NCBI RefSeq assembly: GCF_051172195.1
Contig: NZ_JBPJAQ010000001.1
Location: 6,076,001 to 6,140,000, forward strand
Reading direction: 5' to 3'
DNA: 64,000 nt
Origin: Paludibaculum fermentans_A
Lineage (GTDB): Bacteria > Acidobacteriota > Terriglobia > Bryobacterales > Bryobacteraceae
Shown here piece after piece: positions 25,210 to 34,339 of the stretch. Position 1 is the stretch's first letter, and every line of letters starts with the position of its first letter. A model generated the notes under the pieces. The model was not told the origin of the DNA. It made no database searches and worked only from the letters and a program-made list of their open reading frames with translations. The position numbers and the translations under genes were made by a program.

Positions 25210-25232
25210 CGCGGACTACTTCGAAGTCCGAC
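25210..25232. repeat. palindrome between two inverted REP copies
   Basis: GGACT-ACTTCGA-AGTCC, with a perfect inner ACTTCGAAGT palindrome. It sits between the forward REP at 25180 and the reverse REP at 25262, making a BIME-like inverted pair. The 128-base gap 25189-25316 holds only these elements. Confidence 0.45.
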
Positions 25233-25261
25233 AAGGGAACTTGCAAGTCTGCGTGGAACTA

Positions 25262-25290
25262 CCCGCTCTCTGACGATCGCGGCTCCGTTT
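25262..25290 (-). repeat. REP element in inverted orientation
   Basis: Read on the minus strand: GGAG guide, then CCGC-GA-TC-[GTCA]-GA-GA-GCGG. The inner pairs TC/GA replace CC/GG of the array copies, so base pairing is kept while bases change. Together with 25180 it forms a head-to-head pair behind the transposase. Confidence 0.6.
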
Positions 25291-25316
25291 AGGGCGGCTC
25301 TGTCTACCGGCCTCCC

Positions 25317-26051
25317 CTACATATACATCCCGCCATTCACCTTCAAAACCGACCCCGTAATATACCCCGCCTCTTCACTCGCCAGAAACTTCACCGCCGC
25401 CGCCACATCCTCCGCCGACCCCAGCCGTTTCAACGGGATGGCCGCCAACAGCTTCTGCTTTACTTCATCACTCAACACCGCCGTCATGTCCGTCGCAATG
25501 AACCCCGGAGTCACCGCATTCACCGTCACATTCCGGCTGCCCAACTCCATCGCCAGCGACTTGGTCAACCCAATCAGGCCAGCCTTCGACGCGACATAAT
25601 TCGCCTGTCCGGCGTTGCCCGATTCCCCCACCACCGACGCGATGTTGATGATCCGCCCCCAACGCTCCTTCAACATCCCCTGCATCACCGCCTGGATGCA
25701 CAGGAAACTGCCCGTCAGGTTCGTCTGCAGCACCGTGTCCCAGTCCACTTTCTTCATGCGCATCGCCAGCCCGTCTTTCGTGATGCCCGCGTTGTTGACG
25801 AGAATCGTAATCGGTCCGGCCTCCTGTACGGCCTGCGCGAAAGCCGCCTTGATCGACTCCTCCGACGCCAGGTCGAGTGAGACGACCGACGCCGCTCCGC
25901 CCCCGGCCAGAATTTCCTCCTTCACAGCTTCCAACTTCTGAACGTCACGGGCGGCCAGAACCACCTTGTGTCCGGCCGAAGCCAGGCTCAAAGCGCACGC
26001 GCGGCCGATGCCGCGGCTGGCGCCGGTGACAAATGCGATACGGGATGACAT
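25317..26051 (-). CDS. fabG: 3-oxoacyl-ACP reductase FabG (SDR family)
   Basis: 244 residues, classical short-chain dehydrogenase: cofactor loop TGASRGIGRA, NNAGITKDG, catalytic Ser in NIASVVGESG, Y-x3-K in YVASKAG, then NAVTPGFIATDM and a C-terminal GSVLKVNGGM. The overall pattern, including the AMRMK segment after NNAGITKDG, is that of true FabG rather than a general SDR. It reduces 3-oxoacyl-ACP with NADPH in fatty-acid elongation. It stands alone, without other fab genes, and is divergent from the UbiD gene with a 59-base gap. Confidence 0.88.
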   Translation of the reverse strand: MSSRIAFVTGASRGIGRACALSLASAGHKVVLAARDVQKLEAVKEEILAGGGAASVVSLDLASEESIKAAFAQAVQEAGPITILVNNAGITKDGLAMRMKKVDWDTVLQTNLTGSFLCIQAVMQGMLKERWGRIINIASVVGESGNAGQANYVASKAGLIGLTKSLAMELGSRNVTVNAVTPGFIATDMTAVLSDEVKQKLLAAIPLKRLGSAEDVAAAVKFLASEEAGYITGSVLKVNGGMYM

Positions 26052-26110
26052 AAGAGTGCCTCAAAGCTCCGAAAAGATTCATCATAGTAGAACGAAGGTT
26101 TCATTCATAC

Positions 26111-27559
26111 ATGGCTTACGCGGATTTGCGCGAATTCGTTCGCACACTGGAAAAGGCGGGAGAGCTCAAACGCATCCCATTCGAGGTCGATCCCTATCTG
26201 GAGATCACCGAGTTTGCCGATCGCGCCGTCAAAACCGGCGGGCCCGCCCTGCTGTTTGAGAAGCCCAAGGGCTACGCCGCCCCGGTCCTCATCAACGCGT
26301 TCGCCAGCCACAAGCGCATGCGCCTGGCGCTGGAGTGCGAATCGCTCGACGACATCGCCGGCCGCATCTCCGAGATGCTGGAAATGCGCATGCCGCAGGG
26401 CCTCATCAACAAACTCAAGATGCTGCCCAAGCTCGCCGACATGGCGAACTTCTTCCCCAAGATCGTCGACCGCGGCCCCTGCAAAGAGGTCATTCGCAAG
26501 GACAACTTCTCGCTCAAGGAACTGCCCGTCCTGCACTGTTGGCCCCAGGACGGCGGCCCGTTCATCACCCTGCCCATGGTCTTCTCCCGCAATCCGGAGA
26601 CCGGCAAGCGCAACTGCGGCATGTACCGCATGCAAGTCTACGATGAGCGCTCCACCGGCATGCACTGGCAGACCCACAAACAGGGCGCGGAACACTACCG
26701 CCGCCTGATGCGTGAGGGGAAGACAAAGCGAATGCCGGTCTCCGTGGCCATCGGCGCCGACCCGGCCACCATGTACTCGGCCATCCTCCCCCTGCCGCCC
26801 GATCTGGACGAAATGATGATCGCCGGCTTCCTCCGCAATAAACCCGTCGAGATGGTGCGCTGCGAAACCAACGACCTGGAAGTGCCCGCCAATGCGGAGT
26901 TTGTCCTCGAAGGCTATGTCGAACTTGGCGAGACCCGCACCGAAGGCCCCTTCGGCGACCACACCGGCTTCTACTCCCTGGAGGATCCTTACCCGGTCTT
27001 CCATGTAGAATGCATGACGCATCGCAAGGACCCCATCTACCCCACCACCATCGTCGGTCCGCCGCCCATGGAAGACTTCTTCATGGGCAAGGCGATTGAG
27101 CGCGTCTTCCTGCCCCTGATGCGCCTGCAGCTGCCCGAGGTCCGCGACATGTCGATGCCGGCCGAGGGCGTGTTCCACAACCTCATGCTGATCTCCATCC
27201 GCAAGTCCTACCCGGGCCACGCGCGCAAGGTCATGCACTCCATCTGGGGGCTCGGCCAAGCAATGTTTTCCAAGGTGATCGTTGTGGTGGACGAGGATGT
27301 CGACGTCCAGAACTACAGCGAAGTCGCCTGGCGGGCCCTGAACAATATCGATCCGCAGCGCGACATCGAATTCGCCCTCGGACCCGTGGATTCCCTCGAC
27401 CACGCCAGCCGCCTGCCCGACTTCGGCTCCAAAATGGGTATCGACGCCACCCGCAAATGGCCGCAGGAGGGCTTCACGCGCCGCTGGCCCGACGTGATCC
27501 GCATGGATCCCGCTGTGGTTCAACGGGTCAGCGACCTCTGGAAGAAAGCCGGCCTTTGA
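26111..27559 (+). CDS. UbiD-family decarboxylase
   Basis: 482 residues, the usual length. Family features include AYADLREFVRTLEKAGEL at the start, CGMYRMQVYDERSTGMHWQ, the GEYVELGETRTEGPFGDHTG-type segment and DHASRLPDFGSKMGIDATRK near the end. UbiD enzymes use prenylated FMN to decarboxylate aromatic or alpha,beta-unsaturated acids; in quinone-making bacteria they act in ubiquinone or menaquinone synthesis. No ubiX (prenyl-FMN synthase) is in the window, so the physiological substrate is uncertain. It is followed by tRNA-His after 23 bases. Confidence 0.88.
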   Translation: MAYADLREFVRTLEKAGELKRIPFEVDPYLEITEFADRAVKTGGPALLFEKPKGYAAPVLINAFASHKRMRLALECESLDDIAGRISEMLEMRMPQGLINKLKMLPKLADMANFFPKIVDRGPCKEVIRKDNFSLKELPVLHCWPQDGGPFITLPMVFSRNPETGKRNCGMYRMQVYDERSTGMHWQTHKQGAEHYRRLMREGKTKRMPVSVAIGADPATMYSAILPLPPDLDEMMIAGFLRNKPVEMVRCETNDLEVPANAEFVLEGYVELGETRTEGPFGDHTGFYSLEDPYPVFHVECMTHRKDPIYPTTIVGPPPMEDFFMGKAIERVFLPLMRLQLPEVRDMSMPAEGVFHNLMLISIRKSYPGHARKVMHSIWGLGQAMFSKVIVVVDEDVDVQNYSEVAWRALNNIDPQRDIEFALGPVDSLDHASRLPDFGSKMGIDATRKWPQEGFTRRWPDVIRMDPAVVQRVSDLWKKAGL

Positions 27560-27582
27560 TGGTAAGATAAAGGGGTACTGCG

Positions 27583-27659
27583 GCGGGTGTAGCTCAGTTG
27601 GTAGTAGCGCCAGATTGTGGTTCTGGATGTCATGGGTTCGAATCCCATCACCCGCCCCA
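27583..27659 (+). tRNA. tRNA-His (GTG anticodon)
   Basis: Full cloverleaf: acceptor GCGGGTG/CACCCGC, anticodon stem CCAGA/TCTGG with loop TTGTGGT, T arm ATGGG-TTCGAAT-CCCAT, and encoded CCA at the 3' end (27657-27659). A G at 27582 can serve as the extra G-1 of tRNA-His opposite C73. The D stem has only three clean pairs (GCTC against TAGC, C13/T22 mismatch), with a nine-base D loop. Confidence 0.93.
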
Positions 27660-27683
27660 AAAGCCCTTCAGATCGCCTCTCCC

Positions 27684-27702
27684 TTCCACCAGTCCGGTGG
27701 AA
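27684..27702. terminator. hairpin between tRNA-His and convergent transporter gene
   Basis: TTCCACC-AGTCC-GGTGGAA: perfect 7-base stem with a 5-base loop, lying 25 bases after the tRNA and 35 bases beyond the stop of the convergent transporter gene. No strong T-run follows on either strand, so termination strength is uncertain, but the position suits a bidirectional terminator. Confidence 0.4.
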
Positions 27703-27736
27703 TCTTCCAGGAACCAAGCTCAACAGCCGCTGTGCG

Positions 27737-29095
27737 CTAGACAGTCGGTCCGTGAATCTTCCGCTGCCGCGCTTCCAGTGCCAGATGCTCCTTGAAGATC
27801 AGGCCCGCGATCGTCAGCCACAACACCGTCATCACCATCGTCACCGCGGCAAAGCTCTGCAGCCCCAGCGCGAACTTCGTACCCGTAAACACCAGCGCCG
27901 CCTGCAGCATGTCGCCCATGCGCACCACAAACGTGTCGATGGCCGTCTTCGCCTTGTACTTCGCCTCGCGGCTGGTCATCAGGAACAGCGCCTGCTTTGT
28001 CGTGCTCTGGATCGAGTAGTCCGTGCTGTTCTCCAGGATCTTCACCATCCGCACGACCGCCAGCACAGGGTAGACCAGCAGCAGCCCGTACGCGCCGAAC
28101 GCGATCACCGGCAGGATGAAAAGTGCCCCCCGCACGCCCAGGTACTTCAGCACCCGGGAAGCCAGGAACGCCTGCATCAACAGGCCCAGTAGGTTGACCG
28201 CGCCAAAGAACTCACCGTAAAACTGCCCGATGTACTTACCCCGGGCTGCCGCCAGCGCCGCACCAGCCCCGACGTGCTTGATCGCCTCGGCCGTCACCAG
28301 CTTGCCCAGCAGGAACTCGCCCGTGCTGTTGACAATGTTCAGCAGCAGCACCAGCGTCGCAATCAGCAACAGGTAGCGGTCATGAAAGATCAGCTCGAAG
28401 CCCCCGTCGGAGCTCAACGGCTTGGCGGCCGAGCGCTGCTGCGATGCACTGCCGCTCACCGCCCAGTTGTTGCTCACCCGCGTCAGCAGTACACACAACA
28501 CCAGGACAATGGCCACCACCAGCATCGTCGGGTAAGGCCCGAAAACACCGATGGAATACTTCGCCGCCTCCGCGCCCAGCCACGCGCCCAGCGAACTCCC
28601 GATACCGATCACCGGGAATAGCCGCTTGCCCTGATCCTCGGTGTAAATGTCGTTGGCGAACGCCCAGAACTGCGCGATGACGAAATTGTTGTAAATCCCC
28701 AGCCAGAGATAGAAGACGACACCTTCCCGCAGCCCGGCCTGGCCCGCCACGTAGAACAGCACCAAGTTGGTGGCGAAGAACAGGGAAGTCCACGTGATCA
28801 GCTTGATGCGGTTCATCCGCGAGGCCAGCGCGCCGTAAGCCGGGATGACAAACAACAGCAGCAGCGCCTGGCCGGCCGAGGCGTAGCTCTTCACCTCGGC
28901 TCCGCTTTCGCTGAGGATCAGGGCCTCGCGCACCGTTTTCAGCAGGTAATACGACCCCAGCAGCATGAAGACGTTCAGCGCCAGCAGCAGTGCTCCGGCG
29001 CCTTCGCCGGCCCGCACTTCTGTCGCCAACGACATCATCCGGTCCACCCAGGACCGGCGTACTGCTGGAATTACCGCCGTACTCATCTCCGTCAT
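27737..29095 (-). CDS. ATP/ADP translocase-like (NTP/NDP exchanger superfamily) membrane protein
   Basis: 452 residues with about eleven or twelve membrane helices. Segments such as LLKTVREALIL near the start, IYNNFVIAQFWAFANDIYT and LFPVIGIGSSLGAWLGA match the Npt/TlcC translocase group, known from chlamydiae and rickettsiae but also found in free-living acidobacteria and Bacteroidota, where the substrate is not established. MFS distant kinship explains alternative naming. It is divergent from the metallophosphoesterase gene. Confidence 0.78.
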   Translation of the reverse strand: MTEMSTAVIPAVRRSWVDRMMSLATEVRAGEGAGALLLALNVFMLLGSYYLLKTVREALILSESGAEVKSYASAGQALLLLFVIPAYGALASRMNRIKLITWTSLFFATNLVLFYVAGQAGLREGVVFYLWLGIYNNFVIAQFWAFANDIYTEDQGKRLFPVIGIGSSLGAWLGAEAAKYSIGVFGPYPTMLVVAIVLVLCVLLTRVSNNWAVSGSASQQRSAAKPLSSDGGFELIFHDRYLLLIATLVLLLNIVNSTGEFLLGKLVTAEAIKHVGAGAALAAARGKYIGQFYGEFFGAVNLLGLLMQAFLASRVLKYLGVRGALFILPVIAFGAYGLLLVYPVLAVVRMVKILENSTDYSIQSTTKQALFLMTSREAKYKAKTAIDTFVVRMGDMLQAALVFTGTKFALGLQSFAAVTMVMTVLWLTIAGLIFKEHLALEARQRKIHGPTV

Positions 29096-29152
29096 TCTCG
29101 CTGATCTGTGCCCCTAGCCGCTGGCCACCCATTTTCGTTCACACTGGTGGAG

Positions 29153-30406
29153 ATGGGTGCTTTCGCCAGAAGAACTCTAAACTTTACCGTCTGGTCTATT
29201 ATCCTCGCAGCCGCCGTCTCGGCAGCCCCCCAATTCGTGTATGTCGGACCTACCCAATCCCGGAGCGTCCTCATCGCCTGGGGGACCACTGAGGGCGGGG
29301 GCCGCAACACCATTGGCCGGGCGTCCAAAGCGATGGGCAATGCCGTGCTCCGCCTCAACGGCGATCACCCCGTCACCGGCCGCAACTGGGAAGAGGTGGG
29401 CGGCCTGACACCGGATACGGCCTACCCCTACGAAGTGCTCATCGATGGCAAGCGCATCGGCGGAGGCACCGTTCGCACCTTGCCCGAGCGCGCCACCATC
29501 CTCAATTTCTTCGTCATCGGCGACTACGGCACCGGCGATCTCAGCCAGTTGGAAGTCGCTCGCGTCATGGCCCGCGAGTATCAGCGCCTGGAGGCTGCCG
29601 GTAAGCACGTCCGCTTTGTCATCACTAACGGCGACAACATCTACGCCAAAAAGGTGTTTGGCGTGCCCACCCGCCGCGGCACCGGCAACGACGACGCCCA
29701 CTGGGAGAGCCGCTTCTTCCTGCCCTACAAGCCCCTCATCGAGCACATCCCCTTCTATCCGAGCCTCGGCAACCACGACGGCAACGAATCCGAGTCGACC
29801 CGCGACCTGCCCGTCTACCTCGACAACTTCTTCTTCCCGGGTAATGTCCCGGCTCGCTACTACACCTTCTCTGTGCCCGGCCTAGCCGATTTCTTCGCCC
29901 TCGACACCACCCGCAACGTCGCGCACGACTGGCCAGTACCCGGCTTCGATGTGCGCTCCGCCCAGTATCAGTGGCTCAGGAAGACCCTCGCTGCCTCCTC
30001 CGCCCCCTGGAAAATCGCTTACGGCCACCACCCGCCCTTCACTGCCGGTCCCAACCACCCGGCCTCTTACAACGATCTCCTGCCCTTCATGAATCTGTTC
30101 CGTGACAATCGTGTGGCGGCCTACTTCTGCGGTCACGAGCACAACTTCCAGCTCGCCACGCCCCATCCAGAGATGGGGAAGGCCATCATGATCCTCTCCG
30201 GAGCCGGCGGGGAACTCCGCGCCGGCGATGTCCGGGATCGCATGCGCGCCGCCGGCATCGCCGCCTGGGCCGACACCATCCATTTCCTCAGCGTGGAAAT
30301 CGAGGGCGACGAGATGCGCATCACGCCCATCTCGCCTTACCCCATGCCCATCCGTGACCCGGAGAGCAAGCAGATTTCGCTCCCCATCGTCATCCACAAG
30401 CCCTAG
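29153..30406 (+). CDS. exported metallophosphoesterase (purple-acid-phosphatase-like)
   Basis: 417 residues from ATG 29153, the codon that starts a clean signal peptide (TVWSIILAAAVSA). The N-terminal fibronectin-like domain (QFVYVGPTQSRSVLIAWGT) precedes a calcineurin-type core with GDYGTGD, NGDNIYA, LGNHDGN, YGHHPPF and CGHEHNFQ, the five metal-binding blocks in correct order. It should hydrolyse phosphate mono- or diesters in the periplasm. An alternative GTG at 29108 adds 15 residues without a signal-like start. It converges on the tail tip gene with a 12-base gap. Confidence 0.85.
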   Translation: MGAFARRTLNFTVWSIILAAAVSAAPQFVYVGPTQSRSVLIAWGTTEGGGRNTIGRASKAMGNAVLRLNGDHPVTGRNWEEVGGLTPDTAYPYEVLIDGKRIGGGTVRTLPERATILNFFVIGDYGTGDLSQLEVARVMAREYQRLEAAGKHVRFVITNGDNIYAKKVFGVPTRRGTGNDDAHWESRFFLPYKPLIEHIPFYPSLGNHDGNESESTRDLPVYLDNFFFPGNVPARYYTFSVPGLADFFALDTTRNVAHDWPVPGFDVRSAQYQWLRKTLAASSAPWKIAYGHHPPFTAGPNHPASYNDLLPFMNLFRDNRVAAYFCGHEHNFQLATPHPEMGKAIMILSGAGGELRAGDVRDRMRAAGIAAWADTIHFLSVEIEGDEMRITPISPYPMPIRDPESKQISLPIVIHKP

Positions 30407-30418
30407 TCGACGTCACCC

Positions 30419-33400
30419 TCAAACTCGAATCGTGACCGTCAAATCCCGGCCCGGATCACTCCCCCCCGCCGTCCCGACAGCTACGATCTCCACCCTCAAC
30501 TCATCCCCCTCTCCTAACGGCGCCCGCCCAAATCCGCTCACCTGCTCTGAACCTGTCCATCCGGCCCCTACCGTCAAATCGCAGTACTCCGACCCGTTCA
30601 CCAGTAAGCGCACCACCACCGGTTCCCCCAGCGGAGCCACACCCATCCGGGCCGAGACGTCACGCACCGCCGTTCGCGCGTCCACCACCAGCGGAGGCGC
30701 GATCGACGTCATCACCGCCGGCACCCCCTCATACTGCATCGTGTACTGCCCGCCCGACATCGTCCGCAATCCACCCTCCATCAGGTTGGCGTACGACTGC
30801 CCCGTCGCCGGCCCATCCCCCTGCGAATTAGTGAAATGTAGCTCCGCCGCCGCAATCCGCGCCGCCGGCAAAGCCAGCCTCTGGGAATACCCGCCCGCAA
30901 TCGCGCTCCCGAAGAATCCTGAGGGGAAGGGCAGCACCACCACCCTCGTGGCCAGCGGATACACACTCTCCCCCGCCAGGCGCCTCGCCACGCTGGACTC
31001 GTAGCACCCCCGCTCCACCTCGCACGACAGCCCGTCCGCGGCCACCGTCAACACCCGCATCAACTCGTCACCCACCTGCAGCAGGCCGCCTACCTCGGCC
31101 CCTGCCGGACTGTTGAACGACACCGTACTCGCCTCAACCGCCGCCTCCGCCTCCGCCGCCAGCGCCAGCAAACTCGGGCTGGTCAACTCATCCCAATAGT
31201 GGAGCCGCAATGTGCCCGCCTGGATCGTACGCGTATTCTCCAGGCTCTCAAAACCGATGCCGCCCACTTCCAGTTCGCCGCGGCCAACTGTCGACAACCC
31301 GAATGTCGCCACGCCCGGCACAGCGCCATCTCCGCCTTCGGCCGACCCGCCTACTTCAAACCGCGTGACGATCGCCTCCCGCCAGGCACTCTCCACCCCC
31401 AGCGCATTCACCGCCACTCCGGTCACCTGCACCCATTGCCCCGCCAGGTTCGGAACCAGGAAATCAATCGAGTCCGTCTGCGTGATCCCAATCGACTTCC
31501 AACCCGCCTCCACAATCGTGAAGAAACTGGTGCCGTCCGGAACCACCAGCCAATCCTCGGTCACCGTCAACACTTCATCCGTATGCCCGCTGATCGTCCG
31601 CTCCTGTCCTGCCCCCCTTCCTCGAGTAATCCGTACAACACACCCGGCCCACAGGTCTTCTTCCAAGCCCAACCCTTCGTGCCCAATCAACCGGAGTCCG
31701 TACGTCGTAGCCGCCACCTCCGGACCCATCTCGAACCGCCACTGGAACCGCGCATGATCATAGTTCCCATCCGGAGCCGCCGCCGCCTGCGCCGCCAACC
31801 CCGCATCGACAAAGGGCCCATTCACCGCCGCCTGCTCCGCGATCCGGTCCAGCACGCCCGGCGTCGACCCCCGGTACACTCGCATCCGCTCACTGCCCGG
31901 CCCGAACCGCAGCCCCTGCAACTCCACCGAGTACTGCGCCGGACCCGCCGGCAGTGTCGCCCGCACCACAAATGACAAAGCCGACTCGTCTCCCTCCGCA
32001 TTCAACGCACTCACCGCGTAGTAGTACGTTGCCCCCGCGGCCAGCGTCCCACCGCCCGCGTGCAATGCCGGCGCCAACCCCACTACCGGAGCCGCCAGCC
32101 CCGTCAACACAGGCCGCCGAGGCGGACTGAACTTCACCGTCAGTTCGACGAACGCGCCCACGCCGTCTTCGCTTTCGGTCACGCCGAAGTCCTGCCCGCC
32201 GTCCGCTCGCACCACAGTCCCGCTCAACGGCCGTGGCGTCCCCAAACCGCCCTGTGGCTCGCTCCCTCGTCCCTGCGCGTCTTCCGCCGCCCCACCCGCC
32301 AACGCATACCAACCGTCCTCGTGCCGCTGCGCCGCAATCCGCACCCGCTCGAAATTCACCGCCGGCGTCAACCGCAAAACCCGGTACAGCGCCCGATCCA
32401 ACCCCTCCTTCGCATGCGACAACGCAATCAGGTCGCCCGGCCGCAGTCCAATCGCCTGCACGCTCGTCTCAAACTCCACATAATGATTCCCCTGGATGTT
32501 CTTCTGAATCTGCAGCCGCAGGACACGCGCCGCCTGGTCGAAGTGCGGCAGCCCCATCGCCCCAAACGGAGCCGCCACCTCGCACCCCGACGCCGCCGCA
32601 TCCTCGAAGTCCACCAGCGACAGGCTGTCCTGCTGGTACTGATTGAACTCATCCTGGAACTCGACGCTCAGCCGGTTCGGACTCTCGCTCTGCCCCCTCC
32701 GCGTGATGCGAAACGTGGATTGCCCGCGCCCATCCCGAGCAATGCCCGAGAACCCGTTCAGCCCGTCGCCAAACTCGTACGCCGGCCACCCACCCGCCAG
32801 CGGCGCCGTCGAATTGGTCACCTCACTCTTCTCACCCTGCTGCCGCGCCAGCGTTGTCTCCGGCGACAACCGCACCTGCCCGCCTTCGTCCACCGTGATC
32901 ATCAGCGCCGACGCCAGTCGCAGCCCGCCCACCACGTCGTTCAGGCTCCGCCGCTGCGTCAGCAACAGATTCGTCTCGAACCGCGGAACCTGCACCTCTA
33001 CGCCCTCCGGAGTCAGCGCCGTCACAAATTCATCACAGTACGCCGCCGTCGCCGCGAAGCTCTTCAGATTGAGTTCACTCTCCGCCCAACCACTGCGTCG
33101 CAGCAGGTCCAGCAGCACCCAGGCCGGATTCTTCGTGAACACCACATCCAACGCCGCGCCCTCCGCATCGTATCTCTGCAGCTTCAACCCGTTCGCCAGC
33201 ACATCCACCTTCGGCAGCGCACCCGTCTTCAATAGTGAGTTCGGCAACACAACTTCCAAACACGCCATGCCCCCATGGGGATCCCCCAACGCCTGCCCCT
33301 GCGCATCCGCAAAGCTCAGGTTGAATCCGCCATTCCGTTCACCCCGGCTCAGCACGTTATACCAGCCCGTCCCCGTCATGTCCTGGCCCACCTGGCCCAG

Positions 33401-34336
33401 CGGCAACTCCACCCCGTTCGCCACCACCTTCAAAACACCCTCAATCGGGCCCGACCCCACCAGCACCTCGGCATGTGTCAGATTCCCATCACTCCGCGCA
33501 AAAATCACCGGAGCCGCCAGCCACCCCGTCCCATACAACACCGGTACCGCATCATTCGCCTTCGCCCGCCCATCCACGGCCTCCGCGGTCTTCGTCTGCT
33601 CCCCATGCGGCCGCACCGCAATGCTGGGAGGGATGAACGCAAACCCGCCAAACCGCGCCGTAGCCCTGCCCTCCGCGTCCTTCGAGAGCATCCCCCGCGC
33701 CGCGCAATCCGCCCGCGTCCGGTTGCACCCCGTGAACGCCGCCCCGTTCTCCAGATTGCCCACCCCACCTTCGACTCCAGCCGAATACCCGCAGTGGAAG
33801 AACGGCGAATAGCCCTCGCCACCCGCCGCCTCCGTCCGCTCCTCTTCACTGGAGGGAAATCGCCACGGGCACCGAGCCTGGATCCGCAGCGTCGGCACCG
33901 CCACCCTCTGCAGACTGAGCCGGTTCGTGAAACTCAGCCGCGCCGTCGTCTCCGTCAACTCATCCACCGGATTCGCGCTGCCCAGGAACACGCCCGTCAG
34001 CTCCGACACCGGCACGCCCGCCTCGATGTCGAAGAACCCGAACCGCACCTTCAACCGCGCACCCTTCCATCCGGCGCTCCGGTCGATCTGCGACACCACG
34101 CCATCCACATTCGACAGCTCCAGCCAGAACCGCGACCCCGCGTCAATCGCGTCATCGCCGGCCAGTCGCAAATCGAACCCTCCATGCCGCAGCAGCCGCG
34201 GAGCGTACTCCTCGCCCTCCACCATCACCCGGTGCGTCGCCCACCGCTCCACGCGCCCATCGGCCAGCGTGCAATCAAATACCAGCAGCGGAGTGTCCAA
34301 CACCTCCTGCTTCTTCCTGCTATGAATCGTACCCAT
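30419..34336 (-). CDS. phage-like tail tip/hub protein (J-like, 1305 residues)
   Basis: Last and largest gene of the virion operon. Residues 1 to about 230 resemble the hub domain of GTA/siphovirus tips and hold a Cys cluster (C-PWRF, FHCGYS, FTGCNRTRADCAARG) of the kind seen in DUF2163-type proteins. The middle (about 290-620) is a tail-tip baseplate-like region. Residues of about 740-1000 contain fibronectin-III-like modules (ATYYYAVSALNAEGDES). The C-terminal 300 residues are beta-rich and may bind the host surface. Its length is close to the 1300-residue tip of the Rhodobacter gene transfer agent (general knowledge). It starts three bases after the previous stop. Confidence 0.7.
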   Translation of the reverse strand: MGTIHSRKKQEVLDTPLLVFDCTLADGRVERWATHRVMVEGEEYAPRLLRHGGFDLRLAGDDAIDAGSRFWLELSNVDGVVSQIDRSAGWKGARLKVRFGFFDIEAGVPVSELTGVFLGSANPVDELTETTARLSFTNRLSLQRVAVPTLRIQARCPWRFPSSEEERTEAAGGEGYSPFFHCGYSAGVEGGVGNLENGAAFTGCNRTRADCAARGMLSKDAEGRATARFGGFAFIPPSIAVRPHGEQTKTAEAVDGRAKANDAVPVLYGTGWLAAPVIFARSDGNLTHAEVLVGSGPIEGVLKVVANGVELPLGQVGQDMTGTGWYNVLSRGERNGGFNLSFADAQGQALGDPHGGMACLEVVLPNSLLKTGALPKVDVLANGLKLQRYDAEGAALDVVFTKNPAWVLLDLLRRSGWAESELNLKSFAATAAYCDEFVTALTPEGVEVQVPRFETNLLLTQRRSLNDVVGGLRLASALMITVDEGGQVRLSPETTLARQQGEKSEVTNSTAPLAGGWPAYEFGDGLNGFSGIARDGRGQSTFRITRRGQSESPNRLSVEFQDEFNQYQQDSLSLVDFEDAAASGCEVAAPFGAMGLPHFDQAARVLRLQIQKNIQGNHYVEFETSVQAIGLRPGDLIALSHAKEGLDRALYRVLRLTPAVNFERVRIAAQRHEDGWYALAGGAAEDAQGRGSEPQGGLGTPRPLSGTVVRADGGQDFGVTESEDGVGAFVELTVKFSPPRRPVLTGLAAPVVGLAPALHAGGGTLAAGATYYYAVSALNAEGDESALSFVVRATLPAGPAQYSVELQGLRFGPGSERMRVYRGSTPGVLDRIAEQAAVNGPFVDAGLAAQAAAAPDGNYDHARFQWRFEMGPEVAATTYGLRLIGHEGLGLEEDLWAGCVVRITRGRGAGQERTISGHTDEVLTVTEDWLVVPDGTSFFTIVEAGWKSIGITQTDSIDFLVPNLAGQWVQVTGVAVNALGVESAWREAIVTRFEVGGSAEGGDGAVPGVATFGLSTVGRGELEVGGIGFESLENTRTIQAGTLRLHYWDELTSPSLLALAAEAEAAVEASTVSFNSPAGAEVGGLLQVGDELMRVLTVAADGLSCEVERGCYESSVARRLAGESVYPLATRVVVLPFPSGFFGSAIAGGYSQRLALPAARIAAAELHFTNSQGDGPATGQSYANLMEGGLRTMSGGQYTMQYEGVPAVMTSIAPPLVVDARTAVRDVSARMGVAPLGEPVVVRLLVNGSEYCDLTVGAGWTGSEQVSGFGRAPLGEGDELRVEIVAVGTAGGSDPGRDLTVTIRV

Positions 34337-34339
34337 GGT

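Noticed and set aside
27583..27659. tRNA-His as the integration site of the virion cluster
   Set aside because: The cluster lies 3 kb away behind three unrelated genes, no integrase exists, and I see no second copy of the tRNA 3' end near 44.4 kb.
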